This document shows positions 10,171 through 18,480 of a stretch of 64,000 nucleotides of DNA, in pieces; position 1 is the first letter of the stretch, and each line of letters starts with the position of its first letter. This DNA comes from Simiduia curdlanivorans (GTDB lineage Bacteria > Pseudomonadota > Gammaproteobacteria > Pseudomonadales > Cellvibrionaceae), in contig NZ_JAUFQG010000004.1 in assembly GCF_030409605.1 (NCBI RefSeq), forward strand, positions 1,412,001 to 1,476,000. The letters run 5' to 3'. Under the pieces are notes generated by a model that saw only the letters and a list, made by a program, of their open reading frames with translations, had not been told where the DNA came from and ran no database searches. The position numbers were made by a program, and so were the translations under genes.

Positions 10171-10539
10171 ATGATTCAAACTGAATCCTACTTAGAAGTG
10201 GCTGACAACAGTGGTGCTCGCCGCGTTATGTGTATCAAGGTGCTAGGCGGTTCACATCGTCGTTACGCATCTGTAGGTGACATCATCAAGGTCACCGTGA
10301 AGGAAGCAATTCCTCGCGGTAAGGTCAAAAAGGGTCAAGTGATGAAGGCTGTCGTAGTGCGCACTCGCAAAGGTGTTCGCCGCCCAGACGGTTCACTGAT
10401 CAAATTTGATGATAACGCAGCTGTATTACTTAACAACCAAGATGCTCCAATTGGCACCCGTATTTTTGGGCCAGTTACACGTGAGCTTCGCGGTGACAAG
10501 TTTATGAAAATCATTTCTCTGGCACCTGAAGTACTGTAA
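10171..10539 (+). CDS. rplN: 50S ribosomal protein L14
   Basis: L14 forms intersubunit bridges and is the docking site of the silencing factor RsfS. The 122-residue product starts MIQTESYLEVADNSGARRVMCIKVLGGS and ends EVL, as in the family. It opens the spc operon part of the cluster. No separate promoter or terminator is evident in the 37-bp gap before it, so S10 and spc genes are probably cotranscribed. Confidence 0.97.
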   Translation: MIQTESYLEVADNSGARRVMCIKVLGGSHRRYASVGDIIKVTVKEAIPRGKVKKGQVMKAVVVRTRKGVRRPDGSLIKFDDNAAVLLNNQDAPIGTRIFGPVTRELRGDKFMKIISLAPEVL

Positions 10540-10574
10540 GTACAGGCCAGAGTCAGAGAATCGAGGACAGGCAA

Positions 10575-10892
10575 ATGCGTAAGATCAAACGTGATGACGA
10601 AGTGATTGTTATCGCCGGGCGCGATAAGGGCAAACGTGGCAAAGTAGTGCGCGTATTGGCCGACAATCGTTTGGTTGTTTCAGGCATTAACATGATTAAA
10701 AAACACCAGAAGCCAAACCCGCAAGCGGGTGTTGCTGGTGGTATCGTGGAAAAAGAAGCTGCGATTCAGGATTCTAATGTTGCAATATTTAATGCTGCAA
10801 CTCAGAAAGCTGATCGTGTGGGCTTCAAAATTCTCGAAGACGGGAAGAAGATTCGCGTCTTTAAATCCAACGGCGAAGCCGTAGACGCATAA
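10575..10892 (+). CDS. rplX: 50S ribosomal protein L24
   Basis: L24 is an assembly initiator that binds the 5' end of 23S rRNA. It is 105 residues with the KOW-type start KIKRDDEVIVIAGRDKGKRGKV. The Asn-Pro loop (HQKPNPQ) and the C-terminal DGKKIRVFKSNGE are typical. It is followed by rplE after 18 bp. Confidence 0.97.
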   Translation: MRKIKRDDEVIVIAGRDKGKRGKVVRVLADNRLVVSGINMIKKHQKPNPQAGVAGGIVEKEAAIQDSNVAIFNAATQKADRVGFKILEDGKKIRVFKSNGEAVDA

Positions 10893-10910
10893 GCAGACCA
10901 GGTAGCAGAA

Positions 10911-11450
10911 ATGGCTAGGCTGAAAGATCTTTACAAAAAAGAAATCGCGCCCAAGCTCCAGCAAGAGCTCGGACTCGCGAATGTAATGGAAATTCCACGC
11001 ATCACCAAAATCACTCTGAACATGGGTGTTGGTGAAGCAGTTGGCGACAAAAAAGTGCTTGAGCACGCTGTCAAAAACTTGGAGCAAATTTCTGGGCAAA
11101 AGGTAGTTGTTACCAAGAGCCGGAAATCCATTGCAGGTTTTAAAATTCGTGATGGTTGGCCAATTGGCTGTAAGGTAACTTTGCGTCAGGATCGTATGTA
11201 CGAATTCCTTGATCGCTTGGTTTCCATTGCGATTCCACGTATTCGCGACTTCCGGGGCATTAGCCCTAAGCAGTTCGACGGTCGTGGTAATTTTTCAATG
11301 GGCGTTACTGAGCAGATCATCTTCCCGGAAATCGATTACGATAAAATCGATAAAATCCGCGGTCTTGATATCTGTATCACGACTACTGCCCGTACCGATG
11401 AGGAAGGTCGCGCGCTGTTAAAAGCGTTCAACTTCCCATTCAAAGGATAA
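10911..11450 (+). CDS. rplE: 50S ribosomal protein L5
   Basis: L5 binds 5S rRNA and contacts P-site tRNA and S13. The product has 179 residues, exactly the E. coli length. Conserved ITLNMGVGEA, VTKSRKSIAGFKIRDGWPIG and the C-terminal KAFNFPFKG are present. Ten bp separate it from rpsN. Confidence 0.98.
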   Translation: MARLKDLYKKEIAPKLQQELGLANVMEIPRITKITLNMGVGEAVGDKKVLEHAVKNLEQISGQKVVVTKSRKSIAGFKIRDGWPIGCKVTLRQDRMYEFLDRLVSIAIPRIRDFRGISPKQFDGRGNFSMGVTEQIIFPEIDYDKIDKIRGLDICITTTARTDEEGRALLKAFNFPFKG

Positions 11451-11460
11451 GGGTAGAACC

Positions 11461-11766
11461 ATGGCCAAGAAATCTATGATTGCACGCGAATTAAAGCGTA
11501 CAAATACAGTAGCCAAATTTGCTGCCAAGCGTGCAGAGCTGAAAGCTATTATTTCTAGCTCTTCTTCGTCTGACGAAGAAATCTGGGACGCACAGCAGAA
11601 ATTGCAGGCAATGCCACGTGATGCAAGCCCGAGCCGTCAGCAGCGCCGCTGTCGTCTGACCGGTCGTCCGCACGCTGTATACCGCAAGTTCGGCCTGTGC
11701 CGTAACAAATTGCGTGAAGCAGCCATGCGCGGTGACGTGCCTGGTCTGGTTAAATCAAGCTGGTAA
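11461..11766 (+). CDS. rpsN: 30S ribosomal protein S14 (long, zinc-free form)
   Basis: S14 is a head protein of the small subunit. The 101-residue product is the long type with no CXXC pairs, so it needs no zinc. The start MAKKSMIARELKR and the signature RCRLTGRPHAVYRKFGLCRNKLRE are clear. It precedes rpsH by 28 bp. Confidence 0.97.
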   Translation: MAKKSMIARELKRTNTVAKFAAKRAELKAIISSSSSSDEEIWDAQQKLQAMPRDASPSRQQRRCRLTGRPHAVYRKFGLCRNKLREAAMRGDVPGLVKSSW

Positions 11767-11794
11767 TGACGGCTGTTTTCAGGAGCAGAATCCT

Positions 11795-12187
11795 ATGAGT
11801 ATGCAAGATCCTTTGGCAGATATGCTAACCCGCGTGCGTAACGCACAAATGGTTGGTAAGCCGAGCGTTACCATGCCGTCTTCAAACTTGAAGGCAAGCG
11901 TTGCACGCGTGCTGACAGAAGAAGGCTATGTATCAGGTTTTGATGTAAGCGAAGGCGTTAAGCCAGAACTGACCATCGAACTGAAATACTTCGAAGGTAA
12001 GCCAGTTATCGCTGAGCTTGACCGTGTAAGTCGTCCAGGCTTACGTAATTATGCTGGGAAAGATGAGCTGCCTTCAGTCCGTGGTGGATTGGGTGTTGCG
12101 ATTGTTTCTACCAGTAAAGGTGTTATGACCGACCGCGCAGCACGTGTTGCTGGCGTGGGCGGTGAAGTGCTCTGCACTGTTTTCTAA
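11795..12187 (+). CDS. rpsH: 30S ribosomal protein S8
   Basis: S8 binds helix 21 of 16S rRNA and in E. coli represses the spc operon by binding mRNA near rplE. The ATG at 11795, with AGGAG at 11781-11785, yields 130 residues beginning MSMQDPLADMLTRVRNAQ, the family length. An upstream in-frame start at 11714 would overlap rpsN and is not used. The C-terminal VGGEVLCTVF is typical. Confidence 0.97.
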   Translation: MSMQDPLADMLTRVRNAQMVGKPSVTMPSSNLKASVARVLTEEGYVSGFDVSEGVKPELTIELKYFEGKPVIAELDRVSRPGLRNYAGKDELPSVRGGLGVAIVSTSKGVMTDRAARVAGVGGEVLCTVF

Positions 12188-12199
12188 CGGGAAGTCGTC

Positions 12200-12733
12200 A
12201 TGTCACGAGTTGCAAAAAGTCCGGTTGAAATACCTGCTGGCGTTGATGTTAGTCTGAAAGGTCAAAACATCAATATTAAAGGCAAGCAAGGTACATTGGC
12301 ACTCGCGGTTCATACTTCGGTAGAAGTGAAGCAGGACGGTACCGTTCTGACTTTCGCACCGCGCGATAATGCCAAGCAGTCCAATGCGTTAGCGGGTACT
12401 ACCCGTGCGCTGGTAAACAACATGGTTAAAGGTGTTACAGCCGGTTTCGAAAAGAAACTGACTCTCATCGGTGTTGGTTACCGTGCGAAAGCATCTGGAA
12501 ACACTGTAAACCTGACGTTGGGCTTTTCTCATCCTATCGATTACACCCTCCCGGCGGGTGTAACGGCTGAGACCCCTAGTCAGACCGAAGTAGTACTGAA
12601 GAGCGCCGACAAGCAATTGCTTGGTCAGGTTGCTGCTGAGATTCGCGCATTCCGTCCACCAGAGCCTTACAAGGGCAAGGGTGTTCGCTATAGCGACGAA
12701 AATGTACTGCGTAAAGAAGCTAAGAAGAAGTAG
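12200..12733 (+). CDS. rplF: 50S ribosomal protein L6
   Basis: L6 lies near the sarcin-ricin loop and the factor-binding site. It has 177 residues, the E. coli length, with two related alpha/beta domains. MSRVAKSPVEIPAGV and the C-terminal signature PEPYKGKGVRYSDE are conserved. It is nine bp upstream of rplR. Confidence 0.97.
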   Translation: MSRVAKSPVEIPAGVDVSLKGQNINIKGKQGTLALAVHTSVEVKQDGTVLTFAPRDNAKQSNALAGTTRALVNNMVKGVTAGFEKKLTLIGVGYRAKASGNTVNLTLGFSHPIDYTLPAGVTAETPSQTEVVLKSADKQLLGQVAAEIRAFRPPEPYKGKGVRYSDENVLRKEAKKK

Positions 12734-12742
12734 GGCTAGGAT

Positions 12743-13093
12743 ATGAGCGACAAGAAAATTGCTCGTCAACGTCGTGCTACCAAGGCTCGTGCGAAAATCG
12801 CCGAGCTGAAAGTTACCCGTTTGACGATTCATCGCACTCCACGCCATATCTACGCCCAGATTATTTCTGGCGAGGGCGCCAAAGTGTTAGCTTGTGCATC
12901 AACTCTTGATAAGAGCTTGCGCGAAGGTAAAACAGGCAACGTAGATGCCGCCAAGGCTGTTGGCAGTCTGATCGCTGAGCGCGCGAAAGCCGCTGGCGTG
13001 ACCCAAGTAGCGTTCGATCGCAGTGGTTTCAAATACCACGGTCGGATTAAAGCATTGGCCGACGCCGCGCGTGAAGCCGGCCTGGAATTCTAA
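12743..13093 (+). CDS. rplR: 50S ribosomal protein L18
   Basis: L18 binds 5S rRNA together with L5 and helps attach it to the central protuberance. The 116-residue product has a basic N-terminal tail and the conserved VAFDRSGFKYHGRIKALADAAREAG-type ending. rpsE follows 10 bp later. Confidence 0.97.
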   Translation: MSDKKIARQRRATKARAKIAELKVTRLTIHRTPRHIYAQIISGEGAKVLACASTLDKSLREGKTGNVDAAKAVGSLIAERAKAAGVTQVAFDRSGFKYHGRIKALADAAREAGLEF

Positions 13094-13103
13094 GGGTTGA
13101 ATC

Positions 13104-13613
13104 ATGGCTTACGAAAAGAAAGATACAGGTAATACCGAAGGCTTGCAGGAAAAGCTAGTCCAGGTAAACCGCGTTGCAAAAACTGTTAAAGGTGGTCGTA
13201 TTTTTGCGTTCACAGCATTGACAGTTGTTGGTGACGGAAACGGTAAAGTAGGTTTCGGTCGCGGTAAAGCGCGCGAAGTGCCTATCGCAATCCAGAAAGC
13301 TATGGAAGCTGCCCGTCGCAACATGATCCAAGTTGAATTGAATGGCGATACCATTCAGTACGCAACCAAGGGTCGCCACGGCGGTTCTAAAGTTTACATG
13401 CAGCCTGCTTCTCAAGGTACCGGTGTTATTGCCGGTGGTGCGATGCGTGCGGTGCTGGAAATTGCTGGCGTCCAAAACATTTTGTCTAAGTGCTACGGTT
13501 CTACCAACCCGGTAAACGTTGTACGTGCGACATTCGACGCGCTCAAGGCTATGGTTTCTCCGGAATCCGTTGCGGCTAAGCGTGGCAAAAGTGTTGAAGA
13601 CATTTTGGGCTAA
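13104..13613 (+). CDS. rpsE: 30S ribosomal protein S5
   Basis: S5 contributes to decoding accuracy and, with S3 and S4, to the mRNA entry tunnel. It is 169 residues with the double-stranded RNA-binding-type segment VNRVAKTVKGGRIFAFTAL and GDGNGKVGFGRGKAREVP. The loop where spectinomycin-resistance changes occur appears normal. rpmD follows after 34 bp. Confidence 0.97.
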   Translation: MAYEKKDTGNTEGLQEKLVQVNRVAKTVKGGRIFAFTALTVVGDGNGKVGFGRGKAREVPIAIQKAMEAARRNMIQVELNGDTIQYATKGRHGGSKVYMQPASQGTGVIAGGAMRAVLEIAGVQNILSKCYGSTNPVNVVRATFDALKAMVSPESVAAKRGKSVEDILG

Positions 13614-13647
13614 GGCCTGAGACAAGAACTGAGAATTCGGAACGACT

Positions 13648-13833
13648 ATGGCTAAGAAAACTGTCAAAGTGACTCAGGTAAAAAGCTCAATCGGCCGCCT
13701 GAAAAAGCACCAAGCCTGTTTGAAGGGCTTGGGACTGCGTCGCATCGGCCACACTGCTGAAGTAGAAGATACTCCAGCAACACGTGGAATGATTAACAAA
13801 GTGACCTATATGGTCCAGGTTGAGGGAGAGTAA
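13648..13833 (+). CDS. rpmD: 50S ribosomal protein L30
   Basis: L30 is a small peripheral large-subunit protein. It has 61 residues, starts MAKKTVKVTQVKSSIGR and carries the family pattern LKGLGLRRIGHTAEVEDTP. Its TAAT stop region lies one base before the rplO start, so the two are tightly linked. Confidence 0.96.
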   Translation: MAKKTVKVTQVKSSIGRLKKHQACLKGLGLRRIGHTAEVEDTPATRGMINKVTYMVQVEGE

Positions 13834-13834
13834 T

Positions 13835-14269
13835 ATGCGTCTTAATACTCTGAGCCCAAACCCCGGCCGCAATCATGCCAAGAAGCGCGTAGGTCGCGGT
13901 ATTGGTAGCGGTTTGGGTAAAACTGCTGGTCGCGGTCACAAGGGTTTAAAATCCCGTTCTGGTGGCAGTGTTCGTCCAGGCTTCGAAGGCGGTCAAATGC
14001 CTTTGCAGAAGCGCTTGCCAAAGTTTGGCTTCTCTTCACGTATCGGCCGCGTCACTGCGGAAGTGCGTTTAGGCGAGTTAAATAAGGTAGAAGGCGAACT
14101 AATTGATTTGGAAGCGTTGAAGCGAGCTGATATCATCGGCACCAACATTAAACGCGCCAAGATCATGTTGTCCGGCGAGCTGACTAAAGCAGTTACCGTT
14201 AAAGGTCTTGCTGTTACCAAGGGCGCCAAAGCTGCGATTGAAGCCGCTGGCGGTAAAGTAGAAGAATAA
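13835..14269 (+). CDS. rplO: 50S ribosomal protein L15
   Basis: L15 is a late assembly protein with an extended glycine-rich N-terminus threading into 23S rRNA. ATG at 13835 gives 144 residues, the E. coli length, starting MRLNTLSPNPGRNHAKKRVG. The GRGIGSGLGKTAGRGHKG stretch is diagnostic. A longer in-frame start at 13820 would overlap rpmD. secY follows 12 bp later. Confidence 0.97.
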   Translation: MRLNTLSPNPGRNHAKKRVGRGIGSGLGKTAGRGHKGLKSRSGGSVRPGFEGGQMPLQKRLPKFGFSSRIGRVTAEVRLGELNKVEGELIDLEALKRADIIGTNIKRAKIMLSGELTKAVTVKGLAVTKGAKAAIEAAGGKVEE

Positions 14270-14281
14270 TACGAGGTCCCA

Positions 14282-15598
14282 ATGGCGAGTAATCTGCCAT
14301 TAGGAAATCAGAAAGGTTTAGGCGAGCTTTGGGCTCGCCTTCGTTTTCTGTTTCTGGCTATTGTTGTATATCGGATAGGGACTCACATCCCTGTACCAGG
14401 CTTAGATCCTGATCGTTTGGCTAGCTTGTTCAACCAAAACCAAGGCACTATCTTGGGTTTGTTTAACATGTTTTCCGGCGGTGCGCTCGAGCGCATGAGT
14501 ATCTTGGCGTTGGGTATCATGCCTTACATTTCTGCATCGATTATTATGCAGTTGATGACGGCCGTAACCCCCTCTTTAGAACAGTTAAAGAAGGAAGGTG
14601 ATGCGGGTCGGCGCAAGATTAGCCAGTACACTCGTTACTTCACGGTAATGTTGGCGACTTTCCAGGGTATCGCGATGGCGGTGGGTTTCTCTGGTCAGGC
14701 GTATGGCGGCGAACCGGGTTTTAGCTTCTATTTTATTGCGGTTGTGTCACTCGTGACCGGCGCCGTATTTATGATGTGGTTAGGTGAGCAGGTTACTGAG
14801 CGCGGTATTGGTAATGGTATATCCATGCTGATTTTCGCAGGTATCGTAGCCGGTCTACCCAGCGCGGTTGGTCAGGCATTTGAAAGCTCGCGTCAGGGCG
14901 ATTTGCACATCCTGATGTTGTTGGCAATCACCTTCCTGGCGATAGCGATTGTGTGGTTTGTGGTGCGTGTTGAGCGTGGTCAACGCCGTATTACGGTGAA
15001 CTACGCCAAGCGTCAGCAGGGGCGGCAAGCCTTCGCGGCGCAAACCAGCCATTTACCCTTGAAAGTGAACATGGCCGGTGTAATCCCGCCCATTTTCGCG
15101 AGTAGTTTACTGTTGTTCCCTGCCTCCATTTCCAGTTGGTTTGGTCAGGGTGAAGGTGCCGGTGCAGAGTTTTTACAAGAGTTGGCGTTAGCTATTGGCC
15201 CAGGCCAGCCGCTTAACTTCGTCTTGTTTGCTGCGATGATCATCTTCTTCTGCTTCTTCTATACGGCGTTGATGTTTAACCCGAAAGAAGTGGCGGATAA
15301 CCTTAAGAAATCTGGTGCTTACATCCCAGGGATTCGTCCCGGTGAGCAGTCGGCTAAGTATATTGATACCGTGCTGACCCGCTTGACTGTTGTAGGTGCG
15401 CTGTACATGGCAGCAGTGTGTTTGTTGCCGCAGTTTTTGATCGTAGCGACCAATGTGCCTTTCTATCTAGGTGGTACTTCGCTATTGATTGTGGTTGTGG
15501 TTGTCATGGACTTTATGTCCCAAGTGCAAGCCCATTTAATGTCTCATCAGTATGATTCACTGATGAAGAAATCAAACTTGAAGAGTTTTGGCCGCTAG
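14282..15598 (+). CDS. secY: Preprotein translocase channel subunit SecY
   Basis: SecY is the inner-membrane channel through which SecA-driven and cotranslational export takes place. The 438-residue protein has the expected ten hydrophobic spans, beginning with FLFLAIVVYRIGTHIPVPG (TM1 and plug entry). The cytosolic loop around PGIRPGEQSAKYID and the C-terminal MSHQYDSLMKKSNLKSFGR segment are recognisable. It is positioned after rplO as in other spc operons, so its synthesis is tied to ribosome production. Confidence 0.98.
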   Translation: MASNLPLGNQKGLGELWARLRFLFLAIVVYRIGTHIPVPGLDPDRLASLFNQNQGTILGLFNMFSGGALERMSILALGIMPYISASIIMQLMTAVTPSLEQLKKEGDAGRRKISQYTRYFTVMLATFQGIAMAVGFSGQAYGGEPGFSFYFIAVVSLVTGAVFMMWLGEQVTERGIGNGISMLIFAGIVAGLPSAVGQAFESSRQGDLHILMLLAITFLAIAIVWFVVRVERGQRRITVNYAKRQQGRQAFAAQTSHLPLKVNMAGVIPPIFASSLLLFPASISSWFGQGEGAGAEFLQELALAIGPGQPLNFVLFAAMIIFFCFFYTALMFNPKEVADNLKKSGAYIPGIRPGEQSAKYIDTVLTRLTVVGALYMAAVCLLPQFLIVATNVPFYLGGTSLLIVVVVVMDFMSQVQAHLMSHQYDSLMKKSNLKSFGR

Positions 15599-15627
15599 GG
15601 TCAGGGCTGATTTAAGCGAGGTAGAAA

Positions 15628-15744
15628 ATGAAAGTTCGTGCTTCAGTTAAGAAAGTTTGCCGTAACTGCAAAATGGTCAAGCGCAACGGTGTTCTGCGGG
15701 TAATCTGCAGCGTTGAGCCACGTCACAAGCAGCGTCAAGGCTAA
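15628..15744 (+). CDS. rpmJ: 50S ribosomal protein L36 (zinc-binding form)
   Basis: This 38-residue protein (MKVRASVKKVCRNCK start, HKQRQG end) is the smallest ribosomal protein. Cys11, Cys14, Cys27 and His33 form the zinc ribbon, so this is the zinc-dependent form. GAGG lies a few bases before the ATG at 15628. It is 29 bp after secY and closes the spc operon, followed by an 11-bp inverted repeat. Confidence 0.96.
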   Translation: MKVRASVKKVCRNCKMVKRNGVLRVICSVEPRHKQRQG

Positions 15745-15750
15745 TTTAAG

Positions 15751-15780
15751 TGCCGAAGTTGTTGTTTAGCAACTTCGGCA
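15751..15780 (+). other. Perfect 11-bp stem-loop after rpmJ, no U-run
   Basis: Bases 15751-15761 pair perfectly with 15770-15780 around an 8-nt loop. No T-run follows on either strand, so it is not a canonical intrinsic terminator. It could act as an mRNA 3'-end stabiliser, a Rho-linked processing site or part of regulation between the spc and alpha operons. Confidence 0.6.
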
Positions 15781-15859
15781 AAGCCAGTTTTGTGGGTACT
15801 GAAACCTACATTCTGGTCAGGGGGCGTTGACTGTCGCTTAGGGAGCAATCCCTCGGCTA

Positions 15860-15897
15860 TTGCATTTCGCTGGTATGTTCGCTATCCTGCTGCGCCT
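15860..15897 (+). promoter_or_regulatory. Candidate sigma70 promoter of the alpha operon (rpsM)
   Basis: TTGCAT at 15860-15865 and TATCCT at 15883-15888 are 17 bp apart. GCGCCT follows at 15892-15897, the same motif found after the -10 boxes of the rpsL and rpsJ promoters; this shared feature is the main support because the hexamers are only partial matches. A start near 15896 would give a leader of about 70 nt, in which S4-mediated repression might act, although I did not identify a pseudoknot. Confidence 0.5.
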
Positions 15898-15963
15898 TTT
15901 GGTGTAGTGGGTGGCGTGCTTTGCCGTCAACGCTACAATTTTGTGCTTTATGGAGTAAATTGA

Positions 15964-16320
15964 ATGGCCCGTATTGCTGGTGTCAATATACCAGATAACA
16001 AACACGCGGTTATCTCCTTAACCTACGTTTACGGCATCGGTCGCCCGACTGCTAAAGTAATTCTGGCTGCGACTGGTATTGCTGAAACGACAAAGGTTGG
16101 CGAGTTGTCCGAAGAACAATTGGACGTGCTGCGTGGTGAAATCGCCAAGCGTACGGTTGAAGGCGATCTGCGTCGTGAAATCAACATGAACATCAAGCGA
16201 TTGATGGATCTTGGTTGTTATCGCGGCTTGCGTCATCGTCGCAACCTACCACTTCGTGGTCAGCGCACCAAGACAAACGCCCGCACCCGCAAGGGTCCGC
16301 GCAAGCCAATTAAGAAATAA
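15964..16320 (+). CDS. rpsM: 30S ribosomal protein S13
   Basis: S13 is a head protein that contacts P-site tRNA and forms intersubunit bridges. It has 118 residues with the family start MARIAGVNIPDNKHAVISLTYVYGIG and a basic tail ending RKPIKK. It is the first gene of the alpha operon, 219 bp after rpmJ, a gap that holds a stem-loop and a candidate promoter. Confidence 0.97.
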   Translation: MARIAGVNIPDNKHAVISLTYVYGIGRPTAKVILAATGIAETTKVGELSEEQLDVLRGEIAKRTVEGDLRREINMNIKRLMDLGCYRGLRHRRNLPLRGQRTKTNARTRKGPRKPIKK

Positions 16321-16360
16321 ATTGGCTTTTCGGTAACCAAAGGTTTAGGAAGAGATTGCT

Positions 16361-16753
16361 ATGGCCAAGCCAAGTAATAAGACTGTTCGCAAGAAAGTCA
16401 AAAAGACCGTGGTTGATGGTGTTGCCCACATCCACGCTTCTTTTAATAACACGATTGTGACCATCACCGACCGCCAGGGTAACACCCTTTCATGGGCGAC
16501 TGCCGGTGGTTCAGGTTTCCGTGGTTCACGTAAAAGTACGCCATTTGCTGCACAGGTTGCTGCAGAGCGTGCAGGTCAGGCCGCGCAAGAATACGGCTTG
16601 AAGAACCTAGATGTGGAAGTAAAGGGCCCAGGCCCAGGCCGCGAATCTGCTGTTCGCGCGCTGAATAATGTTGGCTACAAAATTACCAACATCGTTGACG
16701 TCACGCCGATTCCACACAATGGCTGTCGTCCTTCCAAGAAGCGTCGCGTCTAA
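16361..16753 (+). CDS. rpsK: 30S ribosomal protein S11
   Basis: S11 lies on the platform near the mRNA exit and E site. The 130-residue product has HIHASFNNTIVTITDRQGN and the C-terminal signature DVTPIPHNGCRPSKKRRV. It is the second alpha-operon gene, 13 bp before rpsD. Confidence 0.97.
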   Translation: MAKPSNKTVRKKVKKTVVDGVAHIHASFNNTIVTITDRQGNTLSWATAGGSGFRGSRKSTPFAAQVAAERAGQAAQEYGLKNLDVEVKGPGPGRESAVRALNNVGYKITNIVDVTPIPHNGCRPSKKRRV

Positions 16754-16766
16754 GGGGACTTGAACA

Positions 16767-17387
16767 ATGGCACGTTATATCGGACCAAAGTGTAAGCTGG
16801 CGCGTCGCGAGGGAACAGATCTGTTCCTGAAGAGTGGCGCACGCCCGCTAGATTCAAAATGTAAGGCAGAAACTGCACCTGGCCAACATGGTCAACGTCG
16901 CGGTCGTTTATCCGACTACGGTGTGCAGCTTCGCGAAAAGCAAAAAGTTCGTCGTATTTACGGCATTCTTGAAAAGCAATTCCGTGGTTACTACAAAGAA
17001 GCAGCCCGTCGTAAGGGTGCAACCGGTGAAAACCTGTTGAAGCTGTTGGAAACGCGTTTAGATAACGTTGTTTACCGTATGGGTTTCGGTTCTACACGTT
17101 CCGAAAGCCGTCAGTTGGTTTCTCATAAGACGATTTTGGTTAACGGCAAGACCGTAAACATCCCGTCTTATCAAGTAGCTGAAGGCGACGTGGTTGCCGT
17201 GCGTGAAAAGTCAAAGACTCAGCTGCGTATTGCGCAAGCTCTGACCTTGGCTGCACAGCGCGCAGACGTTGAGTGGGTTGATGTGAGCAGCGATAAGAAG
17301 GAAGGCACTTTCAAGCGCGTTCCCGATCGTGGCGATCTATCTGCCGACATCAACGAAAACCTGATCGTTGAACTTTACTCCAAGTAA
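16767..17387 (+). CDS. rpsD: 30S ribosomal protein S4
   Basis: S4 nucleates assembly of the 16S 5' domain and influences decoding fidelity. The product is 206 residues, the E. coli length, starting MARYIGPKCKLARREGTDLFLKS and including the S4 RNA-binding domain (LETRLDNVVYRMGFGSTRSESRQLV region). In E. coli S4 represses the alpha operon through the rpsM leader. Confidence 0.98.
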   Translation: MARYIGPKCKLARREGTDLFLKSGARPLDSKCKAETAPGQHGQRRGRLSDYGVQLREKQKVRRIYGILEKQFRGYYKEAARRKGATGENLLKLLETRLDNVVYRMGFGSTRSESRQLVSHKTILVNGKTVNIPSYQVAEGDVVAVREKSKTQLRIAQALTLAAQRADVEWVDVSSDKKEGTFKRVPDRGDLSADINENLIVELYSK

Positions 17388-17409
17388 TTAACCCCTAACA
17401 GGAACGGCT

Positions 17410-18402
17410 ATGCAGAGTGCAGTAAACGAGTTTTATACACCGCGTCATATCGACGTTACCGAATTGAGCTCAACCCGCTCAAAGGTGGTTCTAGAGCCTC
17501 TGGAGCGTGGTTTTGGTCATACGTTGGGCAATGCGTTGCGTCGCATATTGCTATCTTCCATGCCCGGTTGTGCGATCACCGAAGTTAAAATCGACGGTGT
17601 ACAACACGAGTACAGCGCTATCGAAGGCGTGCAGGAAGACGTTATCGAAATCCTGCTCAACCTGAAGGGTGTGGCAGTAATCATGCACGGTAAAGATCAG
17701 GTTGAACTGACTTTATCGAAAAAAGGTGCGGGCGTTGTAACCGCTGGCGATATCCAAGTTGATCACGAAGTTGAGATTAAAAATCCCGACCACGTTATTG
17801 CTAATATCACCGGTGACAAAGCGCTCAACATGAAGCTGACCGTGTCACGCGGTCGCGGCTATGAGCCAGCTGATCAGCGTCACAGCGACGAGGAAGAAAC
17901 TCGCGCTATTGGTCGCTTGCAGTTGGATGCATCTTTCAGCCCGGTTAAGCGCTTAGCTTATTCAGTAGAAAGTGCGCGTGTTGAACAGCGTACCGATTTG
18001 GATAAGTTAGTGTTGGATTTAGAGACCAATGGCACAATCGAGCCAGAGGAAGCTATCCGTCGCGCAGCTACTATCCTGCAGCAGCAGTTGGCAGTATTTG
18101 TTGATCTGGAAGGCGAGAAAGAAGCTGAGCCAGTGCGTAAAGAAGAAGAAATCGATCCGGTGCTGTTGCGCCCAGTTGATGACCTCGAGCTTACCGTACG
18201 CTCTGCCAATTGCTTGAAAGCTGAGAACATTTACTACATCGGCGATCTGATTCAGCGCACCGAAGTTGAGCTGTTGAAGACCCCGAACCTGGGTAAAAAG
18301 TCACTGACCGAAATCAAAGATATTCTTGCTTCGCGCGGTTTGTCTTTGGGTATGCGTCTTGAAAACTGGCCACCAGCTAGTCTTCGTTCAGACGACAAGT
18401 AG
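17410..18402 (+). CDS. rpoA: RNA polymerase subunit alpha
   Basis: The alpha subunit dimerises to start RNA polymerase assembly and its C-terminal domain binds UP elements and activators. It has 330 residues: an N-terminal domain to about 235 (LEPLERGFGHTLGNALRRILLSS), an acidic linker and a C-terminal domain. The DNA-contact segment LTVRSANCLKAENIYYIGDL, with the arginine equivalent to E. coli R265, is intact. It lies between rpsD and rplQ as usual. Confidence 0.98.
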   Translation: MQSAVNEFYTPRHIDVTELSSTRSKVVLEPLERGFGHTLGNALRRILLSSMPGCAITEVKIDGVQHEYSAIEGVQEDVIEILLNLKGVAVIMHGKDQVELTLSKKGAGVVTAGDIQVDHEVEIKNPDHVIANITGDKALNMKLTVSRGRGYEPADQRHSDEEETRAIGRLQLDASFSPVKRLAYSVESARVEQRTDLDKLVLDLETNGTIEPEEAIRRAATILQQQLAVFVDLEGEKEAEPVRKEEEIDPVLLRPVDDLELTVRSANCLKAENIYYIGDLIQRTEVELLKTPNLGKKSLTEIKDILASRGLSLGMRLENWPPASLRSDDK

Positions 18403-18411
18403 GTAGATTCT

Positions 18412-18431
18412 GTGCGCGGTACGCCGCGCGC
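18412..18431 (+). other. Short GC-rich stem-loop between rpoA and rplQ
   Basis: GCGCGG at 18414-18419 pairs with CCGCGC at 18424-18429 around a TACG loop, with weaker flanking pairs. There is no T-run. It may be an mRNA processing or stability element setting the rpoA:rplQ ratio; no function can be shown from sequence alone. Confidence 0.35.
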
Positions 18432-18480
18432 TTAACAAGATTTGCTGTGATAGCAATCAGAATGAATAGGATTTAGCGTC

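Noticed and set aside
15827..15832. TTGACT as -35 of the rpsM promoter
   Set aside because: No acceptable -10 occurs 16-18 bp downstream; the pair at 15860/15883 fits spacing and the GCGCCT context better.
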